Positions 1 to 11,439 of a DNA stretch of 32,420 bases are shown here, piece after piece (position 1 is the stretch's first letter; each line of letters starts with the position of its first letter). A program made the position numbers and the translations under genes. This stretch comes from Haplomitrium mnioides (taxonomy: Eukaryota > Marchantiophyta > Haplomitriopsida > Calobryales). The notes beneath the pieces are model-generated. The model had not been told where the DNA came from and ran no database searches. It saw nothing but the letters and a program-made list of their open reading frames with translations. Location: NCBI GenBank assembly GCA_049999725.1, contig JBNGIS010018437.1, positions 1 to 32,420 of the forward strand. Direction: 5' to 3'.

Positions 1-239
1 GTCCCATGGCAGCCTTATGGCCATATAGACTAAAAAGTACATTCACTCATTGAGTGCAGATAGGAGTAAAACCAAAAAACAGAAGTCATCCAACTAAGAG
101 TAAAGCCAAAATGGGATAGTATGGGACCAAAGACCCATAAAGGAACTTGGTATATTCAAATAATGGACTGCTAGATCTAACTATGCAAAATATGTCTTTG
201 ATTTGGTGGACCAGAAATGTAAACCATTGAGCTTAGTGT

Positions 240-1090
240 TGATCAAAGAGAATCATCTTTTTATCCATGAATTGCAGTGATTCTCCCCTCATACTAGGCT
301 TGCTTCATCTTTTGGAATTCCATTGGTAAGTCTTTCCTTTGTGATAGGGAGAGGTCATTGAAATCTAGATGGATTGGTCTTTGAAGACTTTTTGGATTTT
401 AATAAGACCTGATTGTCACTAGTATTGTGGAACTATAAAAGGATGGGTCAAACTTTGTCAAAGGTTTTCCCAATTCTCTTACAAGCTAGGCACAGGTTTC
501 TTAGGCTACATGGTCCTAAAGTTTGTTGTTGAACTAATTTTTGGGTGTTCTAATGAAGTACTTCTAGAATTCCATGATCTATGAGGTTTAGACCTTGCCA
601 TTTTTGTTCTCATTCCTCTTTCAACATTTCCTTTATTGTTGTTCTAAAAGTTTCTAGAACTGTTGGTGTTTCTTTGACAACATTTGCCCATGTGGATTGG
701 GTTTAGTTCAACATTGTTTCCAGCACCACTTGGGCGCACTATTCTTGTCTTCAAGGTGCTTTAGTGTCTCCTTAGTGGTCTTGCAATTCTATCATAGGGT
801 TTGTATACGTTGCAACACATTGGATTTGATGTTTTGTTGTCTTATCATATGCATACCATGCTTGAGACCATCAATGTTGATGGTATGTAACTTTTGAGTC
901 AATTTTGGTGTATCTAGGCTTGCCTTGTTTGTCTCTATCATGAGTTCTACCATCAACACTTTGCGCTCTAAGCACTCCAACCTATGAGAAAACTCACTCT
1001 TTTGTTGGGTTAGTTGTTCCTCCAAAGACCTCACCAACATCTCAAGGTTTTGAAGACGTTCAGTGATCCATCAAGGGTAGTCATCATCTC
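240..1090 (-). pseudogene. L1-ORF1-like coiled-coil protein remnant, copy 1
   Basis: This is the most decayed of three related minus-strand copies. A frame at 1040-792 reads as a coiled coil with heptad-like spacing; its start (LVRSLEEQLTQQ) aligns with QPLDEQLKQQ in copy 2 and HALEDQLKQQQ in copy 3. Further downstream on the minus strand (about 560-340) the nucleotides still align with the copy 2 segment that encodes the C-terminal domain, but frames are broken. The role would be RNA binding in a non-LTR retroelement, if the L1-ORF1 reading of copy 2 is right. No reverse transcriptase or endonuclease follows. The assignment rests on comparison with the other copies, not on this copy alone. 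Confidence 0.4.
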
Positions 1091-1099
1091 TCACTAAGT

Positions 1100-2600
1100 C
1101 CTCCTAGCTTTTTCCTCTGTCTTCTTGTTTCCTTGTCTGGTTCGCATTTTAGTGTGGGAGTTGTCCTCCTTTGTTCACCTAGTGAATGCGCCCTCTCTGA
1201 GATCCTCCTCTTGTCTTGAAAAAGGCCCTTCTGGTTAGAGCCTTGCCAGATTGAGTTTTCACCCTACTAGCTCAGCGACACCTATATCTTGACATTGTCC
1301 CTCTACTTCCAATGGTTTGCAATGCTATACCTTGAGCTCTTTTGAACATAGCATATACTTTTGCTTATGAAGTGAAGCCTAGATAGAGCCTCAAATGCCC
1401 TCAAATCTCTATAGTGCTTCAAACTCCAGAACCAAACAATTTCAGCTTCTACTAAGAGCTTGCTCACAGATGAGCTTGCAAATAGATCCTCATGTGTTAC
1501 AATGAGAGGAGGGCATAGGGCAAGGAACCCTCTTCTTGCTCATTGCTATACTCAGATAGAGGCAATGGGAAGGAGAATTAGAAGGCTAGAAAATAGATGT
1601 CTCTTCCAACTAGATCCTATCTATCAACTCTAAATCCTACTATGCAGAATCCTTCTTCACTACTTAGGCAAATTTCAATTCTGAAATAGCAATCTTGGCG
1701 ATTCTGGTATAAAGCAATTCTCGATTGAGAGTGAGAACATGAAATACATAGCTTGGGAGGGGAAGGGGATCACATGCAATTACTTAAAGGCTAGGTCATA
1801 TATCCAGGTATAGGAAAGTGAACAACAGATTTGATATAGATACATAATTCAAAACATATAACATGTATAATACGAGGCTTGGGGTACAGCAGTATGACAA
1901 GAAACTACTTAGAGACTAAGACATGAAGACATACTTGGAACAATAGAAATTAGACACACAAGTAGACATACTTCAAAATACACAAACAAAGTATAGATTG
2001 CTGGAAGAACGAGCACTCCTCTATTGTGATAATATTCAATTCAAAATAGAGTTTTAGCAGCGTTGAATTCTCTTCTCTCTCTGGTTGGAGACTTCCTTCC
2101 TTGATCACAAGATACTTGTCAACACACCAACATGACATAGTAGAGGGGCCGGCCAGATTTCTGGATTTGATAGAAACCAATGGCAGTTGAGATCTAAAGT
2201 CTTGTTTCCTATATCACAAGATCCATCTTCAACACACAAACAACACATAATAAAGGACTAGCTAGATCTCTATTTGATAGAACTTAGTGTAGATCGAAAG
2301 TAGATCTTTGCATTCTTGCAAGTGCAGAAATATATCCTCTATAAAGCGGCCAGTACATACTGATCCTTGAGAATTGTCGCCAAATCAGTATACAAGACTA
2401 TCTTCATTCAACCCCAGCAATTGGAAGCACACGTTAGTGACACAATTTTGTGTTGCTCCTATGATCTGGAATCGAAGAGCACTTTCACTTCAATGTTTTG
2501 TGTTGAAGTAGTGGCAATTGCCTCGTCAACATGATTGGGCAGGATAGAATAGAAATTTCTTGAGCAACAAAGAAAGGGAGTAGAGAAGGTGAGCTAATTG
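1100..2600. other. Unassigned intergenic DNA with a local imperfect duplication
   Basis: I recognise no gene here. The stretch 2083-2190 is imperfectly repeated at about 2200-2300: both halves contain a TTG/TC-AACACAC-AACA block, then an A-TAG/AA-A-GG run and a GATTTGATAGAA-like end. Open frames are short and match no family I know. Confidence 0.5.
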
Positions 2601-2617
2601 CTACTTGATCGGGTTTT

Positions 2618-2960
2618 AAGATGTACGCCTGATTGATGTGATTTGGTTTTAAAGCATTTGTCTAATAGATCAAACATGTTCTAAAGATTCTTTGGAGTAG
2701 GAATATTTTGCTCGAGATTGCCGATAGAAGTTCTTATAAAAAGAGATACACTTGATTAGGTTTGGTGAACTTATTGAAGTGACATAGGAGGTACGATCGA
2801 ATAGATGCAACATTCCAACTTCCTCTTGGAAGACAACGTTGGGCAGCGGTAATAGACTAGTTAAAAGATAGGACCTATAGATAGCTTGGTAGACTAGTGC
2901 TCAAGGGACCAAGCCGATAAATGTAAGCTTTAGATGGAAAACATCACGAGTTATAAAAAT
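2618..2960 (+). repeat. Dispersed repeat, member 1 (same family as 21599-22040)
   Basis: It starts with AAGATGTACG, as does 21599. It contains a block running from GGTACGATCGAATAG through ACTTCCTCTTGGAAGAC to TAGACTAGTGCTCAAGGGACC. That block aligns in the same orientation with 21860-21980 of the other member. No coding frame is shared, so this is probably an LTR or untranslated part of a retroelement. Similarity fades after about 2960. Confidence 0.6.
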
Positions 2961-4580
2961 ATGATTGGATAGTCGATACGAACAAGATCAAAGAATAAGA
3001 GAACAAGTAAGAGACCGGTAAAAGTTCATCACCAGGGACGTCACGGAAGAGCCAACACTTGGTGAGAATACAAAACTGAATGCCTGGTAAGGATACAGAA
3101 TTGGCAAGTGAAGGGAGCCAAATTAGAGTCTAGGTAAGATCCAATGAGCAATGAGATTACGAACAACTCTTCAAAGAAATGTCGAGGACAACTTTGAATC
3201 TTTGATTTGATTATAGTGGCAAGGTACTTGCAAGCAGACTTGTTACATGACTAGATCACGGCTCAATTCAGTCACGCTACAATGAAGGTAGGTTTTCATG
3301 CAGATCAATAATGTAGAGTAACATGTAGGAATACAACTCCAATAGCAACAATTGCACAATTCGTTAAGCACATGCTTCTCTACGCCTTTGGATTAGTCAA
3401 CCGCACACTCTTGGATCAGTCAATTGGGTCTACAATGCTCAACAGATGATTTGCTCCAAAAACAAATCAAACAAGCAAAAGAGAGCAAGGCTTCATTAAT
3501 GCGCGCAAGAAATATGAGAGCAATATAGGAGGAAAAAATTGAAGGGAACAAGGTACAACAAACAAGAATAGAGATTGATTGTAGAGCAGCAATTGAGAGG
3601 ATGATGAGACATCAGATTTGTAATGCTCATTGTATTGTACATTTTGCCATATCAGAAATTGCACTTCTACATCAAGAACTAAATGTATTTCAAAATTGTA
3701 CTCCTACAATCAAGACTAACTATATTTCCAAAATCAAGCATCTACAATCAAGACTAACTACTTGCAAATGTATACAAAGTAGTTGCACTTCATGGTTCTC
3801 TTCCAACTCTCATCCAACTCCACATCTCTCCATATTCAAGTAAAACTATTAAGAAGTCTGAAAGGATCATTCTATTGAAAGTGGTCTAAGGTCTTTTATA
3901 GGCTATTTTACCACAAACACTTATTCTACCTTCTTTTTACAAGGCAATATTTTGCCATTTTTCTAGTTCTAACAGTAATTTTCAAGATCAAGAAGGACAT
4001 AATATAGGTCTTTTTTCTCCCTTCAAGCTCTTCGCAAAGCTTACTGAATCTCTAGCTTTGGACGTAACATCGTGCTATCCAAAGACTAAGTAGACTCAAG
4101 GTTTTGGTTTTGCCACAAATGTTCACAACCTTTTTGTGAATGCTAGCAATCTTGCTCTAAATGTCTTTTATGTCTTGAATGCACTCAAACTATTCAGGAT
4201 GCCCTTGAGTTCCATAATGCCTCACACTCTAGGATGTTTTCAAGCAAGAATGGAGTCTTGCCTCTAGCCCGCTCCAACCTCTTATTGCTTGGCATCGAGG
4301 GAAAAAGCTGCACTCAAGGTTTGAGGGCATCTTGGGTTGAGACAAGGGATGATCTACGCCCTCAATCCACTTGAGATTGCCAACGCAAGTCAAAGGTTAC
4401 CTACACATTGCAAGCTAGCTGTACATTGCAAGATACTTGCAGATTGGGTCAAGGCTTGATTGTAATATGAGGCAAAGGACACATGAACCTCATGTTTGCA
4501 AACCTTGCAAGCCACGAATTAGTTTTGCACACCAACAAGTCTTTGCAAAAATATGATTGAAATAGGAAATAGAAATAGAA
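2960..4580. other. Unassigned intergenic DNA
   Basis: There is no recognisable gene. A 19-bp direct repeat (CTACAATCAAGACTAACTA) occurs at 3704-3722 and 3742-3760, a period of 38 bp. The short open frame at 3601-3843 spans this repeat and has no family signature. Confidence 0.5.
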
Positions 4581-4977
4581 ATAGAAACATTGGGGTAGGG
4601 GAAAATAGGCACCACCGGGGTGCAAGCAGAGTGAGCATAGCGACAATGGATATGTAGCGTTAGCCGAATGTCAAAAAACAACAACAGAACATAGCCGGGG
4701 TGCTAGAGGCCCCATGGGCTAGGAGAGTAAGAAACTAGAGCAACTAAGTGAACTAAACCAACTCAAGTGAGATATAAAGTCAACGGTATGCGTCTTAGCA
4801 AGTCAGTAATCAATCTGACTAAATCTAAGTCTATGTCAACCTGATAGAGCCTTAAGATATATCAAAGAGCCAAAGAGCCAGGGTGTTAAAGAGCCCAGAA
4901 GTTGTTAGCCTACACCAAAAAATCGTCAATCCAATGGGAAGGGATCTTCCAATCTTATTAACCTTTGAGAGGAGCTA

Positions 4978-5892
4978 CATCTTCCTGCCTTGATTCACAA
5001 CTATCTGCCCCTCCGCCCATGCTGCCTTCATTTTTTTGATTTTGGTTGGTAGATTTTTCCGTTGATCGAGAGATAGATCTTTGTAAATCCATATGGGTTG
5101 GCCTTTCAAGGCTTTCTTGAGTCTCAAGAGAGCTAATATGTCCTTGTTGTTGGGAAACTTGATCATGATGGGTGTTCCCTTGTTGGAGGGTTTTCCTATT
5201 TGCTGGCATGATAAGGTTAGCCCCTCGAGGCCACATGGTTGCAAAATCTGTTGTTGGATGAGCTCTTGGGTGTTTCCAGCTTGATTCTCAAGCAGCATGT
5301 GGACGATGAGGTTCATGTCACATCCTTGTTTTTCTCGTTCTTCCAACAGAATTCCTTGGACTGTATCTTTGATTGTGGAGGGGTCTTGGGCTCCCTTCAC
5401 AATGCTGGCCTAGAGGACCTAGGACTTCTGTAATTCTTGGATGGATTTCTGTTGCGAGTCGTTTGCTTTGGTTCAAGATGCTTGTGCCTCTTTGTGTTTA
5501 GCTTCCATGTGTTGCATTCACTGTCTGAGCCCATAGTACTCTGTTGATTGGTTGGCGTCTAGGCTTTGTACTGCCTTGTTAAGTTTCTGGGTCTGTGGTA
5601 GGATATCATAAATTTCTTTGTCCATCTTCTCGAGATGTGCTTTGAATTCAGCGGCTGTTGTTGTATGAGAGAGCTCTAGCTCTTGAATGCGTCTCGTTTG
5701 TTGGGCAGCCAACTCCTGCGATTCAAATCTTTGTTGCTTCAGTTGCTCATCCAATGGTTGGATTAGGGCTTCCAATCGTTGTATATGTGTTGTCGCCCAA
5801 CTGAGGCAATCTCCATTTCCTGCAAGGGTCTCTAGATCCTTGTGTCTGCCTGGTTTCACCTCGATCTCTTCTTTGCTTCTTGTCGTGTTCAA
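4978..5892 (-). pseudogene. L1-ORF1-like coiled-coil/RNA-binding protein, copy 2 (best preserved)
   Basis: One minus-strand frame runs about 305 codons from MNTTRSKEEIEV at 5892 to GRKM and a stop at 4975-4977. It is broken by about four stop codons clustered between 5517 and 5400. Residues about 30-125 are rich in Q, E, L and A with heptad-like spacing (HIQRLEALIQPLDEQLKQQ), suggesting a coiled coil. The last 90 residues contain PIMIKFPNNKDILALLRLKK, then GQPIWIYKDLSLDQRK and a basic helix, ending in VVNQGRK. This order and wording resemble the C-terminal domain of L1 ORF1 proteins (V/I-x-F...K-x-D...LR-A-R-K...I-x-x-DLS...R-K), which bind RNA as trimers in a retrotransposon ribonucleoprotein. 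Length is close to that family's usual 300-odd residues. No ORF2 is adjacent. It could also be another coiled-coil element protein. Confidence 0.55.
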
Positions 5893-6253
5893 ACTTTGGA
5901 TTTTATGTTGTCTATCCTACTCCCTCTAGGGAAGGGATGCATTGTCTGTTCCAATCGCAGAAAATTTCTTCTCAAATTTCTCCAAACTGTCCAAGCCCCT
6001 AGTCTCAGGCTTCTCGGTCTCCAAATTGAGACCTTTGATCCAAGGTGATCCTTAAAGCAAAGCCTTTGGTTGCTCTGCAACTCGAGGTCTGGATGTAGTA
6101 GCAAAAGCAAAAAGAAGAAGAAGAACAAGTGAACCTAAGACCAAGCACACAAAAAAAAGGGAAACCAAAAAACAAGGATGTAAATGTGGCTTCATGCAAC
6201 TACTTGACCTCCTTCTAGGCAGAGATCGTTGAATCAGGTAGTATTCTCTATGG

Positions 6254-6353
6254 NNNNNNNNNNNNNNNNNNNNNNNNNNNNNNNNNNNNNNNNNNNNNNN
6301 NNNNNNNNNNNNNNNNNNNNNNNNNNNNNNNNNNNNNNNNNNNNNNNNNNNNN
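6254..6353. other. Assembly gap (100 N)
   Basis: This is a run of exactly 100 N, the usual placeholder for a scaffold gap of unknown size. A 21-base G run at 6354-6374 lies directly against its right edge, so that edge may be a low-quality read end. Confidence 0.98.
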
Positions 6354-6399
6354 GGGGGGGGGGGGGGGGGGGGGAGAGGCTAATCAAGATCAAGGGCAA

Positions 6400-6669
6400 G
6401 TCAAGAAAGGGCAAGTCGAGACCAAAGGGGGAGCATGACCGTTTCGACTCAGCTCCTTCATCTTTTGAAGGTTGTTGGAGGTCAACTTGGGCCTCTCTTA
6501 AAGAAGGTCGAGAGCTATCTCCCACCTTTTCTAAGACCAAATATCTTAAATCGAGACACCACTTATCTCGACGTTCTTATGAGGCGAGCTCTTTGAAGCA
6601 AGTATGTTGCGATGTGTGATTCGTGGCCCACCATGTCAAATCGCAGCGGAATGCCTATGTGCGCGGCCT
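6400..6669. other. Unassigned DNA with short degenerate tandem units
   Basis: There is no gene. From about 6630 a unit of roughly 40-50 bp recurs, built on CCATGTCAAATCGCAGC followed by a GTGCG-rich part, with members near 6632, 6671 and 6712. It leads into the larger duplication that follows. Confidence 0.4.
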
Positions 6670-6813
6670 GCCATGTCAAATCATAGCAAGACACATGTGC
6701 GTGCGGCCCGCTATATCAAATCGCAGCAAAATTCCTTCTCAAGCTTGCACCACATAAGAGTCCTTGTAAGATAGCAAACCGCTTGTGGGTGCAATAAAGT
6801 CATAGCTCAAAAT

Positions 6814-6884
<71 letters not shown>

Positions 6885-7024
6885 CCATGTCAAATCATAG
6901 CAGAACACCTGTGTGTGCGGCTCGCTATATCAAATTGCAGCAAAATTCCTTCTCAAGCTTGCACCACATAAGAGTCCTTGTAAGATAGCAAACCGCTTGT
7001 GGGTGCAATAAAGTCATAGCTTAA
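6670..7024. repeat. Direct duplication (about 142 bp) flanking a (GA)n microsatellite
   Basis: Bases 6670-6811 and 6884-7024 are near-identical (GCCATGTCAAATCATAGC to CAATAAAGTCATAGC), a spacing of 214 bp. A pure GA dinucleotide tract of about 32 units (6816-6880) sits between them. High identity means the duplication is young compared with the decayed elements around it. Confidence 0.9.
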
Positions 7025-7400
7025 AGTCCCATCCTAGCCCTAAGGCCACAAAGACTAAACATTACATCGTGCACTGTGGTGCGAGTGAGAGAGTAAAAGC
7101 AAGGATCCCCCACCCATGGAAAGGGGCATAAAAACAACAAATAAACATAGTTGGGGGTCAAAGGGGTCCCAATGGCTAAAACAAGTAAAAGCTAAATGCA
7201 TCAAAATATAATGAGCTAAATCCAACTAATGTGTGTTATAGTCTTGATCTAGATGTGATTGAGCCTCCAAGTTAATGATCCTAGAGCCATAGTATTTTCA
7301 TTATTGCCCATGATTGGGGTGAATTGAGAACCGGTCAAGCTAGTCGAGGGTCTAAATCTAAAGCTGGGTGTCAAAGGGTCTGATTTCAGTTAGGTAGAGT
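7025..7400. other. Unassigned DNA resembling the 3' flank of copy 2
   Basis: Parts of 7080-7250 (GGGG-rich stretches, then a CTAAA/AACTAA-rich stretch) resemble 4580-4790. Both lie on the downstream side of the ORF1-like copies, so this is probably their shared 3' sequence. No coding frame survives. Confidence 0.35.
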
Positions 7401-8262
7401 AAGGAGGATCTGCATTTTCCCACCTTGGATCACTGCAAGCCCTTCAGCTCAAGCTTGCTTCATCTTCTCAATTTCAATGGGAGGTCTTTCCTTTGCGACG
7501 GGGATAGATCTTCAAATATCCAAAAGGGTTGGTCTTTCAATATTTTCTTGGACTTGAGAAATCCGGTCGGTTGTGTTCTAAAACCTCATCAAGATTGATT
7601 GTATTTTGTTGGAGGGCTTCCCAATGTGTTGGCATATGATGTTCATCTTCTCAAGACCACAAAGCTACATGATCTATTGTTTTATAGCTCCTCATGTGCT
7701 TTCCATTTATTGTTTAGGTATTCTGTGGACAACCTGGTTCAATTCTCACTCTTGCTTCTCCTATTCCTTGTTCAAGAAGCTGTGTGTTGTTTCTCTAACA
7801 TTGTCTTAATGAGAAAGTACTTTTACAATGTTGGCCTAAGAGGCTTGGGCTTTCACTAGATCTTGTCGGAATGTCTCATGTTGTGCATCTACAAGTTTCT
7901 TGAGCATGTTGAGTTGTTTTCTTTCAAGGTCTCTTGCTGCCTTTTGTGTCACCTCTGCATAGGTGTGTTCGACCTTCCCAAGCCAGTTCTATAGGGTTGT
8001 GTATCTGGACTTGATGTCTTGTACTTGTTATGTCGACTCTTATTGTTGTTGTTGTTTCAGCTGATCTTCAAGAGCGTGTATAAAGGTCTTCAATTTTTGT
8101 ATGTGGTTTTTCACCCAATCAAGGCAGCCTTTAATAATCTACGGCTCATTCATAGTCTAGTGTTCTTCTTCAATGTCTTGGTTTTAGCCTCTTGTCTTGT
8201 TCTGGGTCAAGAAAGGGTCTTAAGATTCATTCTGGTCTAGTACTTGCGTTGTTTCCTAGTGC
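7400..8262 (-). pseudogene. L1-ORF1-like coiled-coil protein remnant, copy 3
   Basis: Broken minus-strand frames from about 8170 downward read HIQKLKTFIHALEDQLKQQQ, then a lysine/glutamate-rich helix with EVTQKAARDLERKQLNMLKKL. They align with HIQRLEALIQPLDEQLKQQ in copy 2. The downstream nucleotides at 7500-7700 align with the C-terminal-domain region of copy 2 and with 340-560 of copy 1, but contain many frameshifts. No reverse transcriptase is nearby. Confidence 0.5.
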
Positions 8263-8299
8263 CTTGTAGCTGTCCTCAAGGTTAGAGACCGCTTCTTGA

Positions 8300-8790
8300 G
8301 TTGTTGTTCCTAGACTATGGCCTACTCCCCAAGTTATGGCCTTCTCCTTTGGTTGTGGTTGGTGTTCCCATACTGTGGCCTGCTCCCCAAGCTGTGGTAT
8401 GCTTTGTAGACTATGTTGTTCCTTAGGTTGTGACTTCTCCCAACATGTGACCGCTCTAGATCCTATGGTGTATCAACTCCTAGGCTATGGCCTACTCTCT
8501 AGACTATGGCTTGCTCCCCATACTGCGGTTGGCTATTCCTTAGATTGTGGCATGCTCACTAGTTGTGGCCTAGATTGTGCTTGCCTCTCAAGTTGAGGCT
8601 TCTTTAGACCTGCAGTTGACTAGGTCTTGGGTCTCCCTCAGATTGTGGCATGCTACTCTCTAGGCTATGGCCTGCTCCCCAAACTATGATTAGCTAATCT
8701 CAGACCATGGCCTACTCTCCAAGCTAAGGTCTGCTTGTTCGACTATGCTATTCCATAGGCCATGGCTTCCTTTAGTAGCTTGTGGACGCT
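8300..8790. repeat. Degenerate short tandem repeat (unit about 19-21 bp)
   Basis: Over 20 diverged units follow one another with a consensus near AGGCTATGGCCTACTCCCC on the plus strand, for example at 8320, 8385, 8484, 8500 and 8660. Unit length drifts (17-25 bp), so the array is old. It lies just upstream, in minus orientation, of ORF1-like copy 3. The unit is not a stable multiple of three, so a coding repeat is unlikely. Confidence 0.65.
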
Positions 8791-8799
8791 CCCTAGGTC

Positions 8800-9945
8800 T
8801 TGGTGTGGTAGTTTCCAAGACTCAAAAGCTTTACACATGTTCTAAAGCTCATAAACAATAGATTTGAATCCATATCAAGTCCAAGGTAGGAACAAAACAA
8901 GCCAAAGCTAAAGTTATGCTTCTAATAGCACAAAGGGTGAAGGGTGATGAGAGAGCCTCCATCAAGTCTCTTGCTTTGGATCAGGTTCAATCAAATCCAA
9001 TCAGATCGAATGCTGTTAAATCTGCTCTTTTTATGTTTTATCTTGCATCATCCTTATGAAGGTACTCAATGTTTAGGAGGACAAGACAAGAGGGGGTCCA
9101 CATATAAGATTCATTCAAGTCAATCTACAACAATCAGCCTAGTTTGAAGTTGTTTGATGAGTCCTTGTAGCCTGCCTACCGGCATTGAAGAAGTAGCTCA
9201 TCAAATAACAACCCTTTGGAAGTAGTCAACTTGTGGAGATAGCTCATGAAATGCCAAATGCTAGGGTGCATATACCTTTTTCTTCCTCATCTTTTAGTCT
9301 TGACAAGCCAGAGGGCTCATGAAAAACTGCCTAGGCTTAGAGAAAGTCATGCCAGAGTGCTCGCCAAAGCTTGTCTCCCACTGCCCTAAGAAATTCAATC
9401 CGTAGCCCTCCTCAGCAAGAGAGAGCGTCGTTGTAGCAGGGGAGAGTTTTGAAACGTCAAGCATCGATGCAGTAGGGGGCTGTCCTCAATGTTGTCAAGT
9501 GAGAGGGCTTTGTAGCAAGAGGGAACGTCGATGCAGCAAGGGGTGTTTTTCCGAGCTGCGTCTGCCCTCAATTGGGGTAGGATGTTTCCAACCTATCTCT
9601 GATTTCAGTGGTTCTTTTGACAAGCTCAGATGGGGCAACGAGAGTGGATCTTTAGAGGAGTTCAAACAAAGTGAATCTAGTAGAAACACATGATCGGCAA
9701 AAAATGAATTGCAGCAAAACAATTGTCTTTCACTAGATAAGGTAGCAAAATCAAAAGGCAATAAAGCAAAGCAACCTCAAAATAGAAATGAGCAAAGGCA
9801 AATCCAAGCATAGGAGGTTGTCAGAGATTCGTAAATCATTGGAATTAAAATCCAAATTGCCAAAAGGTTGGTATGCTATCACCCCAGATAGACAATCAAT
9901 CAATCAACAAGATTGAACAAAGCTCTTCTTTAATGCCATAGCTTG
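8800..9945. other. Unassigned intergenic DNA
   Basis: No gene is recognised. The 88-residue minus frame at 9761-9495 has no family signature. The 9420-9560 part contains two loosely similar blocks (AACGTCAAGCATCGATGCAG and AACGTCGATGCAGCAAGG), possibly a short old duplication. Confidence 0.45.
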
Positions 9946-11439
9946 TTGAGCCCAATCGAGGCTCCAAAAAAGAAGAGGCAAGCCCTACCCAAGAAAAAGT
10001 ATGTGCCCTTACTACTTATTGACGAAGAGCTGGTCCCATCCCCCACTTCAACAAGTTCATCTTTGGCGACCTTTTCATCTTTAGCTCCTAGTAGCTGAAA
10101 AGAGGAAGAAGAGCGGGAGCCGGTGCAAGCTCCAACCTCAAGAGCAAAAAGGCAATTGCACAAGGGGCTGCATACCTTTCAAGAATGAGAGTAGGTGGAT
10201 CCTCAGACAATGTTTGAGAAAGACAAAAATAAAGTTAGGAAGCATGCTATCCAGCATTGTAGAGCTTGAGAGGAAACAATAGCAATTCGGTTGGAGAATT
10301 TGAACCTTTCGAAATCTGGAATGGATAACTGGGGGCTATTCCAGATTGAGAGGTTAAATGAGGGTTTTGTAGAGCTTCTAGTGCAAAGAATGCTCACAAA
10401 TAAGTATGCACACAATTTCTTCATTGTTGTGGTGGACCTGAAGTGCAGGTTAAGAGATAAATCAGAGTTAGACCCCAAGAACTCTGACAAGCACCAGTAC
10501 GAGATTGTAGAAGGCAATCATAGTGCTGCCACAAGGCAGGTTTTAGTTACTAAATATGGAACAAAAAAATCCCATTCTTTTGCTTTGCAATTGCTACATC
10601 TAGGTGGGGCTTACACCAATAGAAGCCCAAATTTTTGCCACTAATGACAATTATGACCAACGTTATTGGATAGACACATACGCACGTGGACTTGAGAGTC
10701 CATGCGAGGAACCTTCTCAAAAATTTGGCATCGTTGAGTATACCCTTTTGGAGGTTTGTTGTGCTATCTACCATGATATTTGGTAAGTTATATTTTTATT
10801 TTTTCATATTTTAGTTTATCTGATTTGTCTCAAAATTGCTCACGCTAACGAGTACTCGACTGTAGGCTATTGGACCAAGGAGGGCAAGCCGACCATGAAG
10901 CTCTTCAACTTGCAAGCCGATGATGTCAATGGTCGTCCTCGATAATTATGTAGAGTGTTTTTAGCTGCCCAACTATTTTGGCTAAGCTTAAACATCCAAG
11001 AGATGATGCTCCCATGAATGTGTACCAAAAGCCTTAGGCTTTGTGCAACTTTTTTATTGACAATTTGTCAACGGAGCAAGATTGGATCTTGGATCTTTGT
11101 TTTGGGTCCGGCACAGGCCTTGTCTGTGCTATGAAGTTAATGAAAAATTGCATCATTGTGGAATATGATAGACATTAGTCTATCTATTTTCCCCAAATAG
11201 TTGTGACGATGGCTTCTTTGCCATCCAATGTGGCAGAATTACAAATTTTCTATGCTTACAAAGAGCATGTTCCTCCTAGTATTGATGGTGCATTTGGCGA
11301 TGTCGCTGCAATTTTTGAGACTTGAAAGTCTCGATAGGATTCTATGCTGGCTGTAGGCACCGAAGCTTTTCAAGCCGTTGATTTAGATGAGACCATTCCT
11401 CTTAAAGAGGTGAGGGCTGAAGCTGTACTTGTAGGCTGA
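9946..11439 (+). pseudogene. ParB-like/N6-N4 DNA methyltransferase pseudogene, copy A (truncated)
   Basis: This encodes part of a ParB-domain DNA methyltransferase, which would transfer a methyl group from SAM to adenine N6 or cytosine N4. From 9964 one frame gives a basic cluster (PKKKRQALPKKK), a Ser/Thr/Glu-rich linker, then a segment ending YEIVEGNHSAATRQ (about 10500-10545). That ending resembles the substrate-entry loop of ParB/sulfiredoxin-fold proteins (Y-x-I-v-x-G-x-H/R). A one-base frameshift near 10590-10604 precedes LTPIEAQIFATNDN. A 5' splice site (TTG|GTAAGTT) lies at 10782/10783. The last exon has methyltransferase motif I, DLCFGSGTG (11092-11118), then NCIIVEYDRH, ending at TGA 11437-11439. 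Stops and frameshifts make it non-functional. The N-terminal exon and the motif IV exon present in copy B/C are missing. It is homologous to 24378-27530 on the other strand. Confidence 0.7.
10671..10712 (+). repeat. Remnant of the 24-bp dyad array inside copy A
   Basis: About one and a half units (CGCACGTGGACTTGAG then AGTCCATGCGAGG) match the array of 25741-26164. They sit exactly where copy A loses homology to copy B. One breakpoint of the deletion that removed the motif IV exon therefore lies within the array. Confidence 0.6.

Noticed and set aside
6052-6540. Open frames crossing the N gap
   Set aside because: They are artefacts of translating N as an unknown residue and of the poly-G run.
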